The position numbers and the translations under genes were made by a program. From positions 1-7,701 of the forward strand of contig JAAVEX010000096.1 in assembly GCA_014801065.1 (NCBI GenBank): a DNA stretch of 7,701 nt. Direction: 5' to 3'. Below, in pieces: positions 1 through 5,214 of this stretch (its first letter is position 1; every line of letters starts with the position of its first letter). The DNA is from Barnesiella sp. Its GTDB lineage: Bacteria > Bacteroidota > Bacteroidia > Bacteroidales > Muribaculaceae. Below the pieces are notes generated by a model, which searched no databases, was not told the origin of the DNA, and saw only the letters and a list, made by a program, of their open reading frames with translations.

Positions 1-11
1 GCTTTAATCAT
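1..11 (-). CDS. Possible first codons of the gene downstream of argR (partial)
   Basis: An ATG read on the minus strand at 11-9 is followed by Ile-Lys and runs off the window, 50 bases after the argR stop and in the same direction. The upstream stretch is A/T-rich, as at many Bacteroidota starts. In related Bacteroidales, argR is often followed by a GNAT acetyltransferase and arginine biosynthesis genes, so this could be the next gene of such an operon. Only three codons are visible, so identity cannot be judged and the start itself may be chance. Confidence 0.25.
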
Positions 12-61
12 TTTAAATTATCAGATGGTTTGGTTTTAATGTTACTAAAAGAGAGCTCCGC

Positions 62-565
62 TCAATCAATAAAATATTTGCTACCCTCGCGCATCACGTT
101 GGCGGGGATGATCTCCGAAAGCAATTCATAGATTTGCGAACGAGTGGCATTGTCGGCCACGGCTACGAAAACGGTGTCTGCGCCGGCAATCGTACCGAGA
201 ATAAGCGGCGATGAGAGTTCATCAATGTCGTAGGCTACCCCTCCGGCATATCCATTGCGGGTTTTGATGACAGCCTGCCGTCCGGAAAACGCTACAGAAA
301 TGATAGCAGCCTGACGCACAGAGTCCATTGCCTGCGCGGCGACCTCGTCGGCAGCGGTTCCATTGGCGGCGATCTCGTATCGATAACCGCCCAGTTCGGT
401 AGCCACCTTCGACGTTCTGAGTGTTTTCAAATCGCGTGAAAGCGTGGCCTGCGTCACCACACAGTCATTAGCTTCAAGAAGGGCCATAAGCTCTTCCTGG
501 CTGCCGATAGAGTTGTTTAGCAGCAGCTTGACTATCAATGCCAATCGGGATTGTCGTTTGTTCAT
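62..565 (-). CDS. argR: Arginine repressor ArgR
   Basis: A cytoplasmic transcription factor that, with L-arginine as co-repressor, binds ARG boxes and controls arginine biosynthesis and catabolism. The 167 residues match the usual ArgR length and two-domain plan. The N-terminal winged helix-turn-helix (about 1-68) carries TQATLSRDLKTL at 38-49, whose Ser-Arg pair is the usual DNA-contact motif. The C-terminal oligomerisation and arginine-binding domain (about 80-167) carries GTIAGADTVFVA at 124-135. The usual GTIAGDDT has a second Asp where this protein has Ala129, while Asp130 is kept. The start is placed at the ATG at 565. An in-frame TTG at 586 would add seven residues but overlaps the predicted -7 box, so it is unlikely. 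The gene has its own promoter and a candidate ARG box, which suggests negative autoregulation. The galK terminator separates it from the gene before it. Confidence 0.95.
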   Translation of the reverse strand: MNKRQSRLALIVKLLLNNSIGSQEELMALLEANDCVVTQATLSRDLKTLRTSKVATELGGYRYEIAANGTAADEVAAQAMDSVRQAAIISVAFSGRQAVIKTRNGYAGGVAYDIDELSSPLILGTIAGADTVFVAVADNATRSQIYELLSEIIPANVMREGSKYFID

Positions 566-583
566 ACAAAATAATTTTCGCAA

Positions 584-615
584 CAAATATAAAGAGAATT
601 ACATAAATATGCAAA
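584..615 (-). promoter_or_regulatory. argR promoter, Bacteroidota type
   Basis: Read on the minus strand, TTTG (615-612) is followed after exactly 20 bases by TATATTTG (591-584), a full match to the Bacteroidota TTTG-N19-21-TAnnTTTG consensus. Transcription would start about 7 bases past the -7 box, near 577, leaving a short leader of roughly a dozen bases before the ATG at 565. The match is seen directly; promoter activity is inferred. Confidence 0.75.
598..615. promoter_or_regulatory. Candidate ARG box over the argR promoter
   Basis: On the minus strand the 18 bases TTTGCATATTTATGTAAT resemble the ArgR operator consensus WNTGAATWWWWATTCANW, with three mismatches at defined positions. The two half-sites, TTTGCAT and ATGTAAT, are imperfect inverted copies. 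The site covers the -33 element and the spacer of the argR promoter, where bound repressor would block RNA polymerase. This arrangement is known for autoregulated argR genes elsewhere. The region is very A/T-rich, so a chance match is possible. Confidence 0.45.
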
Positions 616-617
616 CG

Positions 618-659
618 AAAAAATTGAAAGGCCGCGACAAATCCATGCCACAGCCTTTC
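618..659 (-). terminator. Intrinsic terminator of galK
   Basis: Read on the minus strand, GAAAGGC-TGTGGCA pairs with TGTCGCG-GCCTTTC to form a 14-bp stem that includes three G-U pairs, with a six-base loop (640-645). AATTTTTT follows at 625-618. The hairpin begins 26 bases after the galK stop. It ends just before the argR -33 element, so galK transcripts should stop before argR, leaving argR to its own promoter. Confidence 0.8.
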
Positions 660-685
660 TTATAAAATGATTCCGGACCGACCGA

Positions 686-1822
686 TTATTCTTCGTAGCG
701 GCGAGCACCGTCGCTCACGATCACAGGATAGATCTTCGGCTCATGTCCATATTTTTCGTTAAATTTAGTCTTGACTGTTTCGATAAAGCTGTCGTAGAGG
801 TCGTCCTTAACGAGATTGACGGTACATCCACCGAAACCGCCACCCATGATGCGAGATCCGGCTACGCCACATTCCTTGGCGAGATCATTGAGATAGTCGA
901 GCTCTTCGCAGCTAACTTCGTAGAGTTTCGACATGCCTTCATGAGTGCCATACATGCAACGGCCCACTGTTTCGTAGTCGCCACGATTAAGAGCATCACA
1001 GACGTCGAGCACACGTTGTTTTTCTTCAATGACATATTTTGCACGCTTATAATCTTCTTCCGAGATCTTATCTTTGGCTGCATCGAGCATAGCCATATCT
1101 GCATCTCGGAGCGTCTCCACGCCAAGAGTGCGCGCAACACGTTCGCATGATTCGCGGCGTTTATTGTAGGGGGAGTCGACAAGTTCATGTTTCACTCTTG
1201 AATCCACGAGCACGAGTTTGTAGCCATCAAGTTTGAACGGGAAGTATTCAAATTCGCCTGAGCGACAATCCAATCGCATGAGATTGTCCTTCTTGCCGTG
1301 GACAGACGCAAACTGATCCATAATACCGCAGTTTACTCCACAATAGTTATGCTCTGTGCTCTGACCGATCTTGGCAAGCTCCATTTTTGGGAAGCGATTG
1401 TCATTAAACAAATCGTTGAGGGCGTTGGCAAAGCAGCTTTCGAGCGCAGCTGATGATGAAAGGCCGGCTCCAAGGGGAACATTGCCGGCAAACACAGCGT
1501 CAAAACCCATGACGGTGCCGCCACGCTTGATTATCTCGCGGCACACTCCGAAAATATAGCGAGCCCACTGCAGTGAGGGCGCATCTTCTTCGTTAAGACC
1601 GAATTCAACATATTCATCAATATCGATCGAATATACGCGCACTTTATCAGTACCGTTAGGTTCGATCTCAGCCATAATCATTTTATCGATAGCGCCCGGA
1701 AAAACGAAACCACCGTTATAATCAGTATGTTCGCCAATCAAATTAAAACGGCCCGGAGCGACATAAAGCACACCCTGTTTGCCGAAACGCGATTTAAATT
1801 CATTTTGGATTTTAGCCTTCAT
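686..1822 (-). CDS. galK: Galactokinase
   Basis: A cytoplasmic enzyme that phosphorylates alpha-D-galactose to galactose 1-phosphate with ATP, the first committed step of the Leloir pathway. At 378 residues it is close to the E. coli enzyme (382). The galactokinase signature GRFNLIGEHTDYNGG lies at 24-38. The GHMP-kinase ATP loop PLGAGLSSSAALE is at 116-128. CGIMDQ at 165-170 supplies the catalytic base Asp169, and Arg25 is the expected partner arginine. The third GHMP motif, GSRIMGGGFGGC, is at 322-333. All key residues are intact. The start is the ATG at 1822, which gives the family-like N-terminus; an in-frame TTG at 1870 lies inside the predicted -7 box and is rejected. The gene has its own promoter and terminator and appears monocistronic, with no galT, galM or sugar transporter beside it in this window. 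Confidence 0.97.
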   Translation of the reverse strand: MKAKIQNEFKSRFGKQGVLYVAPGRFNLIGEHTDYNGGFVFPGAIDKMIMAEIEPNGTDKVRVYSIDIDEYVEFGLNEEDAPSLQWARYIFGVCREIIKRGGTVMGFDAVFAGNVPLGAGLSSSAALESCFANALNDLFNDNRFPKMELAKIGQSTEHNYCGVNCGIMDQFASVHGKKDNLMRLDCRSGEFEYFPFKLDGYKLVLVDSRVKHELVDSPYNKRRESCERVARTLGVETLRDADMAMLDAAKDKISEEDYKRAKYVIEEKQRVLDVCDALNRGDYETVGRCMYGTHEGMSKLYEVSCEELDYLNDLAKECGVAGSRIMGGGFGGCTVNLVKDDLYDSFIETVKTKFNEKYGHEPKIYPVIVSDGARRYEE

Positions 1823-1867
1823 GATAATTAAAAAAGTAAGTATATAAGGATTAGTAAATTCTAAAAG

Positions 1868-1899
1868 CAAACTTACAAAAAAAGAATTAAAAAAACAAC
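1868..1899 (-). promoter_or_regulatory. galK promoter, Bacteroidota type
   Basis: On the minus strand, GTTG (1899-1896) lies exactly 20 bases upstream of TAAGTTTG (1875-1868), a full TAnnTTTG match. Long T-runs fill the spacer. The predicted start near 1861 gives an A/T-rich leader of about 40 bases before the ATG at 1822. I see no clear operator. Of the rest of the gap up to 2163, bases 1900 to about 1960 show nothing recognisable and the remainder is the GC-rich repeat. Confidence 0.65.
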
Positions 1900-2027
1900 C
1901 AAAAATAGATTACCAAATTTTAATGTGAGTAGATGCAGGTGTGTTTAGAGGGTTGAAGAGGTGAATTTGCTGATCGATTCGCTTAACGAGTATTATTGCC
2001 GGGGTGAGGGCTTGAGGGATTTGTTTG

Positions 2028-2163
2028 GATCGGCAGAGCACGGCCGATGGACCCGACAGTCGGCTGATGTTTTTTTTGGGGGGCCCGCGATCGGTGGATA
2101 GGCATGGGAGAGTCGGCTTTAGCCGTCTCTTTTACTGAGATAATTTATTGATATTCAAGGTGA
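2028..2163. repeat. GC-rich intergenic repeat, unit A (left part, interrupted by the IS)
   Basis: The unit opens with a 42-bp core (2028-2069) that recurs at 4010-4051 and 6611-6652 in the same orientation. Its first half is a hairpin, ATCGGCAG-AGCA-CGGCCGAT, with one mismatch in the eight-base stem. After the core come a T-run and a G-rich stretch, then CGTCTCT (2123-2129) and AATTTATTGAT (2142-2152), at nearly the same spacing as in unit C. Unit A stops at TGA (2161-2163) where the insertion sequence begins, and its continuation GTCGCTCCC resumes at 3968. A degenerate partial unit probably precedes it: AATTTGCTGAT at 1964-1974 lies 178 bases before the equivalent block. No reading frame of note is present. 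Confidence 0.75.
2108..2131. other. Hairpin within repeat unit A
   Basis: GAGAGTCGGCT and AGCCGTCTCTT form an 11-bp stem with one T-T mismatch and a terminal G-T pair, around a two-base loop, followed on the plus strand by TTT. It resembles a weak terminator for plus-strand transcription, but no plus-strand gene precedes it. Unit C has the sequence in decayed form. Confidence 0.5.
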
Positions 2164-2179
2164 GGGTGTTGCAGAACCT
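2162..2179 (+). repeat. Left terminal inverted repeat of the IS
   Basis: GAGGGTGTTGCAGAACCT matches the reverse complement of 3953-3970 at 16 of 18 positions. The outer two or three bases may belong to the host repeat. It is followed by a small palindrome, AACCTA-CC-TAGGTT (2175-2188). Confidence 0.8.
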
Positions 2180-2194
2180 ACCTAGGTTGAGGGC

Positions 2195-2260
2195 GTGAGA
2201 ATTGAATATTCTGAGCTCAATCAGAAATTTCCGAAAAATAGCCGAATATTTAATTCTCGC
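2195..2260. repeat. Subterminal 17-bp inverted repeat at the left end of the IS
   Basis: GTGAGAATTGAATATTC (2195-2211) pairs with GAATATTTAATTCTCGC (2244-2260) over all 17 positions, two of them G-T pairs, around a 32-base loop that itself holds TGAGCTCA. It lies in the 3' untranslated region of the transposase transcript. It could terminate or stabilise that transcript, or block transcription entering from the left. Confidence 0.6.
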
Positions 2261-2295
2261 GGAGTTAAAATCCTAATAAAAGGGATAATCGGGTT

Positions 2296-2321
2296 AAAAT
2301 CGGGCTTTTTATGCCGATTTT
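2296..2321 (-). terminator. Hairpin over the transposase stop codon
   Basis: AAAATCGG (2296-2303) and CCGATTTT (2314-2321) form an 8-bp stem whose loop holds the TAA stop of the transposase (2311-2309). The U-run on the minus strand is part of the stem and only AACCCG follows, so termination would be weak. The stronger structure at 2195-2260 lies further downstream. Confidence 0.35.
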
Positions 2322-3847
2322 TGCATGTTTTTGTGCAATTTCAGTATATTAAGGCCCATAAGCATAAATCCGATATCCATTTCGACCTTGGCTTTTCCAA
2401 AGTGACGGAATCGGGTGTATCGGTGATTGTGTTTTAGTTGTCCGAAGACGGGTTCAGGTTCTACCGACCTTCGTTTTAGTTTTTCCTGATTTGCCGGAAT
2501 ATCAAGCCTGGCCTTTGCTTTGCGTTCTTCCCTGATATTGCCTAATCTACGGCGCATTTCCTTTCGCTGGTGCTTTGTGAGGATACATTTATCGTTGAAT
2601 GGACAACCGCTGATGTGATCACATGTCATTGTTGTAGAGTCGCTACGGAAGCCGTTTCGGGTGTATTCCTCGTCTGTGCGTATCACTCTCAGCCGATGTC
2701 CGCCCGGACAAATAAGTGTGCTTTCATCTTCAGATAATTTGAATCCCAGTGGATCATATTGACCTTCCTTTACAGGAGTCCGCCTGCTCTGGGTGTCATA
2801 GTCGGGATATTTTACCACGGCCTCTATCCCTCTCTTCTCAAGGCCCACATATACCTCTTCACATCCATAGCCGGCATCCTCGACCACTGATGAGGGTTTG
2901 ACTCGGTTTTCATTTACGCAGGTGTCGACAAAGTCAATGGCAACTGTCTTATCGGATGGCTGGTCGTATACCTTATAGTTGGTCACATACTGGTTCTGCG
3001 TGGCAATCTGCACGTTGTAGTTTGGAGTTGCCATCGTATCATAACCGTCCTCCTTGGCGTGCATGATGCCGCAGTCGGGATCTGTAGGGGCCACACCGCA
3101 TCTTCCGCCGCATTGCTCAAGGGTTCTTTCGTGAGTTTCCTTACGGTCACAGGCTTTACGGATAGCTGTAATCTTACCCCGGACATTCTTCAATCCTTCT
3201 TTTTTAGCTTTCTGCTCAATGCGTTCGGCTATTTCACGGGCTTCTTCCTTGGTGTATGTCACATGTCCGGTGGGAATGTTGTCATTATGGTTGTCACTCA
3301 CTTCGATTTGCTTGAGCAAAGCTTCGACAGTCCTCTGGATTTCGGCGTCGGCCATAGCGCTGAACTTTTCAGCATTACCGCGCCATTTGATTTTACGGCG
3401 AGCTGCACGCGAGCGTATGGTGGTGCCGTCTATATAGAGGTCGTCGGCTAAATCTATATCGCCGCGTTTGACCAACAGCTCCACAAGCTGGGAAAATACC
3501 TCTTTGATATGAGGCATACAGCGAGTCTTGAACCGGCTGATTGTCGTATGGTCGGGAAACTGGTAGGACGACAGCCATATAAGATGGACATCACGCGTCA
3601 TGGCTGACTCAAGCCCCCGGGTTGAGAAGATATTGTTCGTGTAGCCGTACAGCAGTACCTTCAGAAGCATCACCGGATTATACGGCGGTTGCCCATCGCA
3701 GGAGCTGGAATAACTTTTGTGAATTTCATCAAGCTTCATTTGATCGACAATGTCCGAAATCAATCGTACCGGAGCATCTGCCGGGATAAAATCGCCTAAA
3801 TTGGGCGGAAAAAGCAGCCTATCGTTGGATATGTAAGATTTATACAT
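2309..3847 (-). CDS. IS1182-family-like DDE transposase
   Basis: The protein cuts and joins the ends of the surrounding IS. It has 512 residues from the chosen start, the family's usual size, and shows no frameshift. An N-terminal DNA-binding region (about 1-110) resembles the InsH/DUF772 domain and includes the stretch PPYNPVMLLKVLLYGY near 54-69. The RNase H-like catalytic core follows: Asp140 in LYIDGTTIRS, Asp324 in VVEDAGYG, and the glutamate in SVEPEPVFGQLKHN (Glu463 or Glu465), an intact DDE triad. A lysine- and glutamate-rich insert (about 160-240) separates the first two acids. A cysteine cluster (C380, C409, C415, C421; CDHISGCPFNDKC) may bind zinc. The ATG at 3847 gives the typical MYKSYI start. 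In-frame ATGs at 3877 and 3901 lie within or beside the hairpin at 3874-3897 and would add residues with no family look. Confidence 0.92.
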   Translation of the reverse strand: MYKSYISNDRLLFPPNLGDFIPADAPVRLISDIVDQMKLDEIHKSYSSSCDGQPPYNPVMLLKVLLYGYTNNIFSTRGLESAMTRDVHLIWLSSYQFPDHTTISRFKTRCMPHIKEVFSQLVELLVKRGDIDLADDLYIDGTTIRSRAARRKIKWRGNAEKFSAMADAEIQRTVEALLKQIEVSDNHNDNIPTGHVTYTKEEAREIAERIEQKAKKEGLKNVRGKITAIRKACDRKETHERTLEQCGGRCGVAPTDPDCGIMHAKEDGYDTMATPNYNVQIATQNQYVTNYKVYDQPSDKTVAIDFVDTCVNENRVKPSSVVEDAGYGCEEVYVGLEKRGIEAVVKYPDYDTQSRRTPVKEGQYDPLGFKLSEDESTLICPGGHRLRVIRTDEEYTRNGFRSDSTTMTCDHISGCPFNDKCILTKHQRKEMRRRLGNIREERKAKARLDIPANQEKLKRRSVEPEPVFGQLKHNHRYTRFRHFGKAKVEMDIGFMLMGLNILKLHKNMQKSA

Positions 3848-3873
3848 TAACTTTGTATTTACTAGATTGAATA

Positions 3874-3897
3874 CCATAAAGTTACAAAACTTTATGG
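3874..3897. other. Perfect hairpin just upstream of the transposase start
   Basis: CCATAAAGTT and AACTTTATGG form a perfect 10-bp stem with loop ACAA, ending 27 bases before the ATG at 3847. On the minus strand it contains TAACTTTA, a near match to the -7 box, so the transposase promoter may lie here; the -33 match is poor. In a transcript read in from outside, the hairpin would form in the leader. Confidence 0.55.
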
Positions 3898-3903
3898 ACA
3901 TAA

Positions 3904-3935
3904 AAAAGCCTCAGCTTGTGAAAGTTGAGGCTTTT
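3904..3935. terminator. Bidirectional terminator-like hairpin inside the right end of the IS
   Basis: AAAAGCCTCAGCTT and AAGTTGAGGCTTTT form a 14-bp stem (one G-T pair) with loop GTGA. On the minus strand it is followed by further T residues (GGCTTTTTTAT). It lies between the right terminal repeat and the transposase, so it should stop transcription coming in from the transporter side before it reaches the transposase. Insulating structures of this kind are known in other insertion sequences. Confidence 0.65.
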
Positions 3936-3952
3936 AACATCTTTTATATCGG

Positions 3953-3970
3953 AGGTTTTGCAACACCGTC
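3953..3970 (-). repeat. Right terminal inverted repeat of the IS
   Basis: The reverse complement reads GACGGTGTTGCAAAACCT, matching the left end at 16 of 18 positions. GTC at 3968-3970 is probably host repeat, because the same GTCGCTCCC occurs in unit C at 6757 with no IS beside it. Confidence 0.8.
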
Positions 3971-4009
3971 GCTCCCATGTGGGCGGCGGAGGGATTGGCG
4001 GTTTGTTAG
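3968..4009. repeat. GC-rich intergenic repeat, unit A (right part)
   Basis: GTCGCTCCCATGTGGGCGG continues the unit broken at 2163 and matches GTCGCTCCCACTTGGGTGG of unit C, including the small CCCA/TGGG hairpin. With the IS removed, the cores of units A and B lie 178 bases apart, the same as the spacing between AATTTGCTGAT (1964) and AATTTATTGAT (2142). Confidence 0.7.
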
Positions 4010-4100
4010 GATCGGCCGAGCACGGCCGATAGACCCGACGAACGGCTGATGGATTCACTTAAATAGTCGAATTTATTCGGGGATGAATTCAAGCGGTCTC
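4010..4100. repeat. GC-rich intergenic repeat, unit B (shortened)
   Basis: The 42-bp core (4010-4051) holds the best version of the hairpin, ATCGGCCG-AGCA-CGGCCGAT, a perfect 8-bp stem. AATTTATT follows at 4070, about 55 bases closer to the core than in units A and C, so an internal deletion is likely. The unit runs up to the stop codon of the transporter gene (4103-4101). It fills that gene's 3' region and may act as its terminator, though there is no U-run. Confidence 0.7.
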
Positions 4101-4988
4101 TTAGCGTGAGCCGATTACGAGTAGGGTCAGGCTGATTAGGAGTATGGTGAGGTCGATGGTTTTAGCTTTGATGTTGCGTTCGTGTAGGGCGGTGATTCCG
4201 TAGATAAACGGGACGATTACGCTGCCTCGCCGAATCATGGAGACGATGGATACCATGGATCCGTCGATAGACAGGCTGTAGAAATAGGCAGTATCGGCCA
4301 ATGTTAGAAATACTGATATCAGAAGTATGGTCCATCGCCAGCGGAACGGGGTGGAAATGCCGGCTGATTGTGGCGCACACTTTCTAAGAATCAGTATGGT
4401 AGATGTCATTATAATAAACTGATAGAAGGCATACCAGGCTTGAACGTCGTAGGGGCGGAATGATTTAAGCAGAAATTTATCGTAAAGGCCTGACACGGCT
4501 CCGAGTATGGCAGCTCCTATCGACATCCAGAGCCATTTAGAGCGGCGAAAAGAGAAACCTTCCCGCGATCCGATTCGGGAAATGAGAAAAAGCGACAGGA
4601 AGCCGAGTGTTATACCGATCCATTGGATCAGGTTGAGGCGCTCGCCGAATATGAGTACGGCGCCTGTCAGCACCATGACGGGGCGGGAAGCGTTGATAGG
4701 ACCCTGGATGGTGAGTGGAAGGTGTTTGATGGCGAAATAGCCTAATAGCCATGAACCGAGTACGATGGCTGATTTGATCAGGATAAGACCGTGGGCGGAG
4801 GCTGATCCGTCAAAGCCTGTCGATCCTGAGATCAGTTCGCTGATAATGATGGGTGATAGCAGAAGCATCCCAAAGAGGGTGTTGAGCATCAGCACGATCA
4901 GCACATTGTTGTCGCGCACCGAGAGTTTCTTCATTATGTCATAGACCCCCAGCCCGATGGCTGAAGCCAAAGCAAGAATTATCCACAT
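4101..4988 (-). CDS. EamA-family (DMT superfamily) inner-membrane transporter
   Basis: A 295-residue, almost wholly hydrophobic protein of the drug/metabolite transporter type, predicted to export or exchange a small metabolite across the inner membrane; the substrate cannot be told. About ten membrane segments are visible, near 2-20, 29-50, 68-90, 98-115, 120-138, 152-174, 183-202, 218-240, 247-268 and 277-293. They form two five-helix EamA repeats. Each repeat ends in the family pattern of a short helix, a Glu and a final helix: GERLNLIQWIGITLG near 115-129 and HERNIKAKTIDLTILL near 269-284. The basic loop at 142-151 (REGFSFRRSK) should face the cytoplasm. The ATG at 4988 starts directly before the first membrane segment. 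The gene has its own -7 box and stands alone between repeat elements. Confidence 0.9.
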   Translation of the reverse strand: MWIILALASAIGLGVYDIMKKLSVRDNNVLIVLMLNTLFGMLLLSPIIISELISGSTGFDGSASAHGLILIKSAIVLGSWLLGYFAIKHLPLTIQGPINASRPVMVLTGAVLIFGERLNLIQWIGITLGFLSLFLISRIGSREGFSFRRSKWLWMSIGAAILGAVSGLYDKFLLKSFRPYDVQAWYAFYQFIIMTSTILILRKCAPQSAGISTPFRWRWTILLISVFLTLADTAYFYSLSIDGSMVSIVSMIRRGSVIVPFIYGITALHERNIKAKTIDLTILLISLTLLVIGSR

Positions 4989-5013
4989 CCTCAGTGTTGT
5001 ATTAAGTTTTTTG

Positions 5014-5045
5014 CAAAGTTAAGAAACTGTTTAAATTTATGCGAA
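5014..5045 (-). promoter_or_regulatory. Transporter gene promoter, partly inside the foldback repeat
   Basis: On the minus strand TAACTTTG (5021-5014) matches TAnnTTTG, and TTCG lies 20 bases upstream (5045-5042), a one-mismatch -33 box. The first two bases of the -7 box and everything upstream are the end of the foldback repeat. The predicted start is about 20 bases before the ATG at 4988. Confidence 0.5.
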
Positions 5046-5197
5046 TAATTTTTATATGCTCTGATTTTTATGATCTTTCAGGCGATTTTTGCCAAGTTTT
5101 ATCGGTCACGATGCCCGCATCGCTCCCTCTTCAACTTGCAAAACTCATCCTGAAATCTCATCAAAATCATTCGCACATAAATTTAAACAGTTTCTTA
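5020..5197. repeat. AT-rich foldback (MITE-like) repeat, copy 1
   Basis: A 178-bp noncoding element. Its ends are inverted copies: TAAGAAACTGTTTAAATTTA at 5020-5039 recurs inverted at the far end, and similarity continues inward to about 33 bases with a 2-bp indel. The arms keep pairing further in: TTTCAGG (5076-5082) with CCTGAAA (5149-5155), and AAGTT with AACTT. The apex is a tight hairpin, CGATGCCCGCATCG (5109-5122). The whole element can therefore fold into one long hairpin. The outermost TA at both ends is compatible with a TA target duplication but cannot be told from the inverted repeat. It fills the gap between the helicase stop and the transporter start and has no gene of its own. 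Confidence 0.8.
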
Positions 5198-5214
5198 TGG
5201 GATTTTGATGTGCA

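Larger units (their letters stand above)
2164..3967 (-). mobile_element. Complete IS1182-family-like insertion sequence
   Basis: An element of about 1.8 kb that carries one transposase gene between imperfect terminal inverted repeats. The repeats match at 16 of 18 positions if two flanking bases are counted, and GGTGTTGCA is identical at both ends. Boundaries are set by combining these repeats with the host repeat, which breaks off at 2163 and resumes at 3968; they are uncertain by one to three bases. No target duplication is evident. Compared with unit C, about 11 bases of the host repeat are absent at the junction, so insertion may have come with a small deletion. Size, gene layout and transposase type fit IS1182; the family call rests on recall of family features, not a database match. 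Confidence 0.85.

Noticed and set aside
743..1150. Plus-strand open frame of 135 codons opposite galK
   Set aside because: It lies wholly within galK, which has every family motif, and its translation has no recognisable domain. It is an antisense shadow.
2195..2437. Plus-strand open frame of 80 codons at the left end of the IS
   Set aside because: It begins in the noncoding inverted repeat and runs antisense to the transposase 3' end, with no domain and no promoter.
3901..3901. ATG at 3901 as the transposase start
   Set aside because: The added 18 residues run through the perfect hairpin at 3874-3897 and do not look like the family N-terminus. The ATG at 3847 gives the typical MYKSYI start.
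2164..5197. A composite transposon carrying the transporter gene between the IS and a foldback repeat
   Set aside because: The IS has its own two ends and the foldback repeat ends do not match the IS terminal repeats, so the two are unrelated elements.
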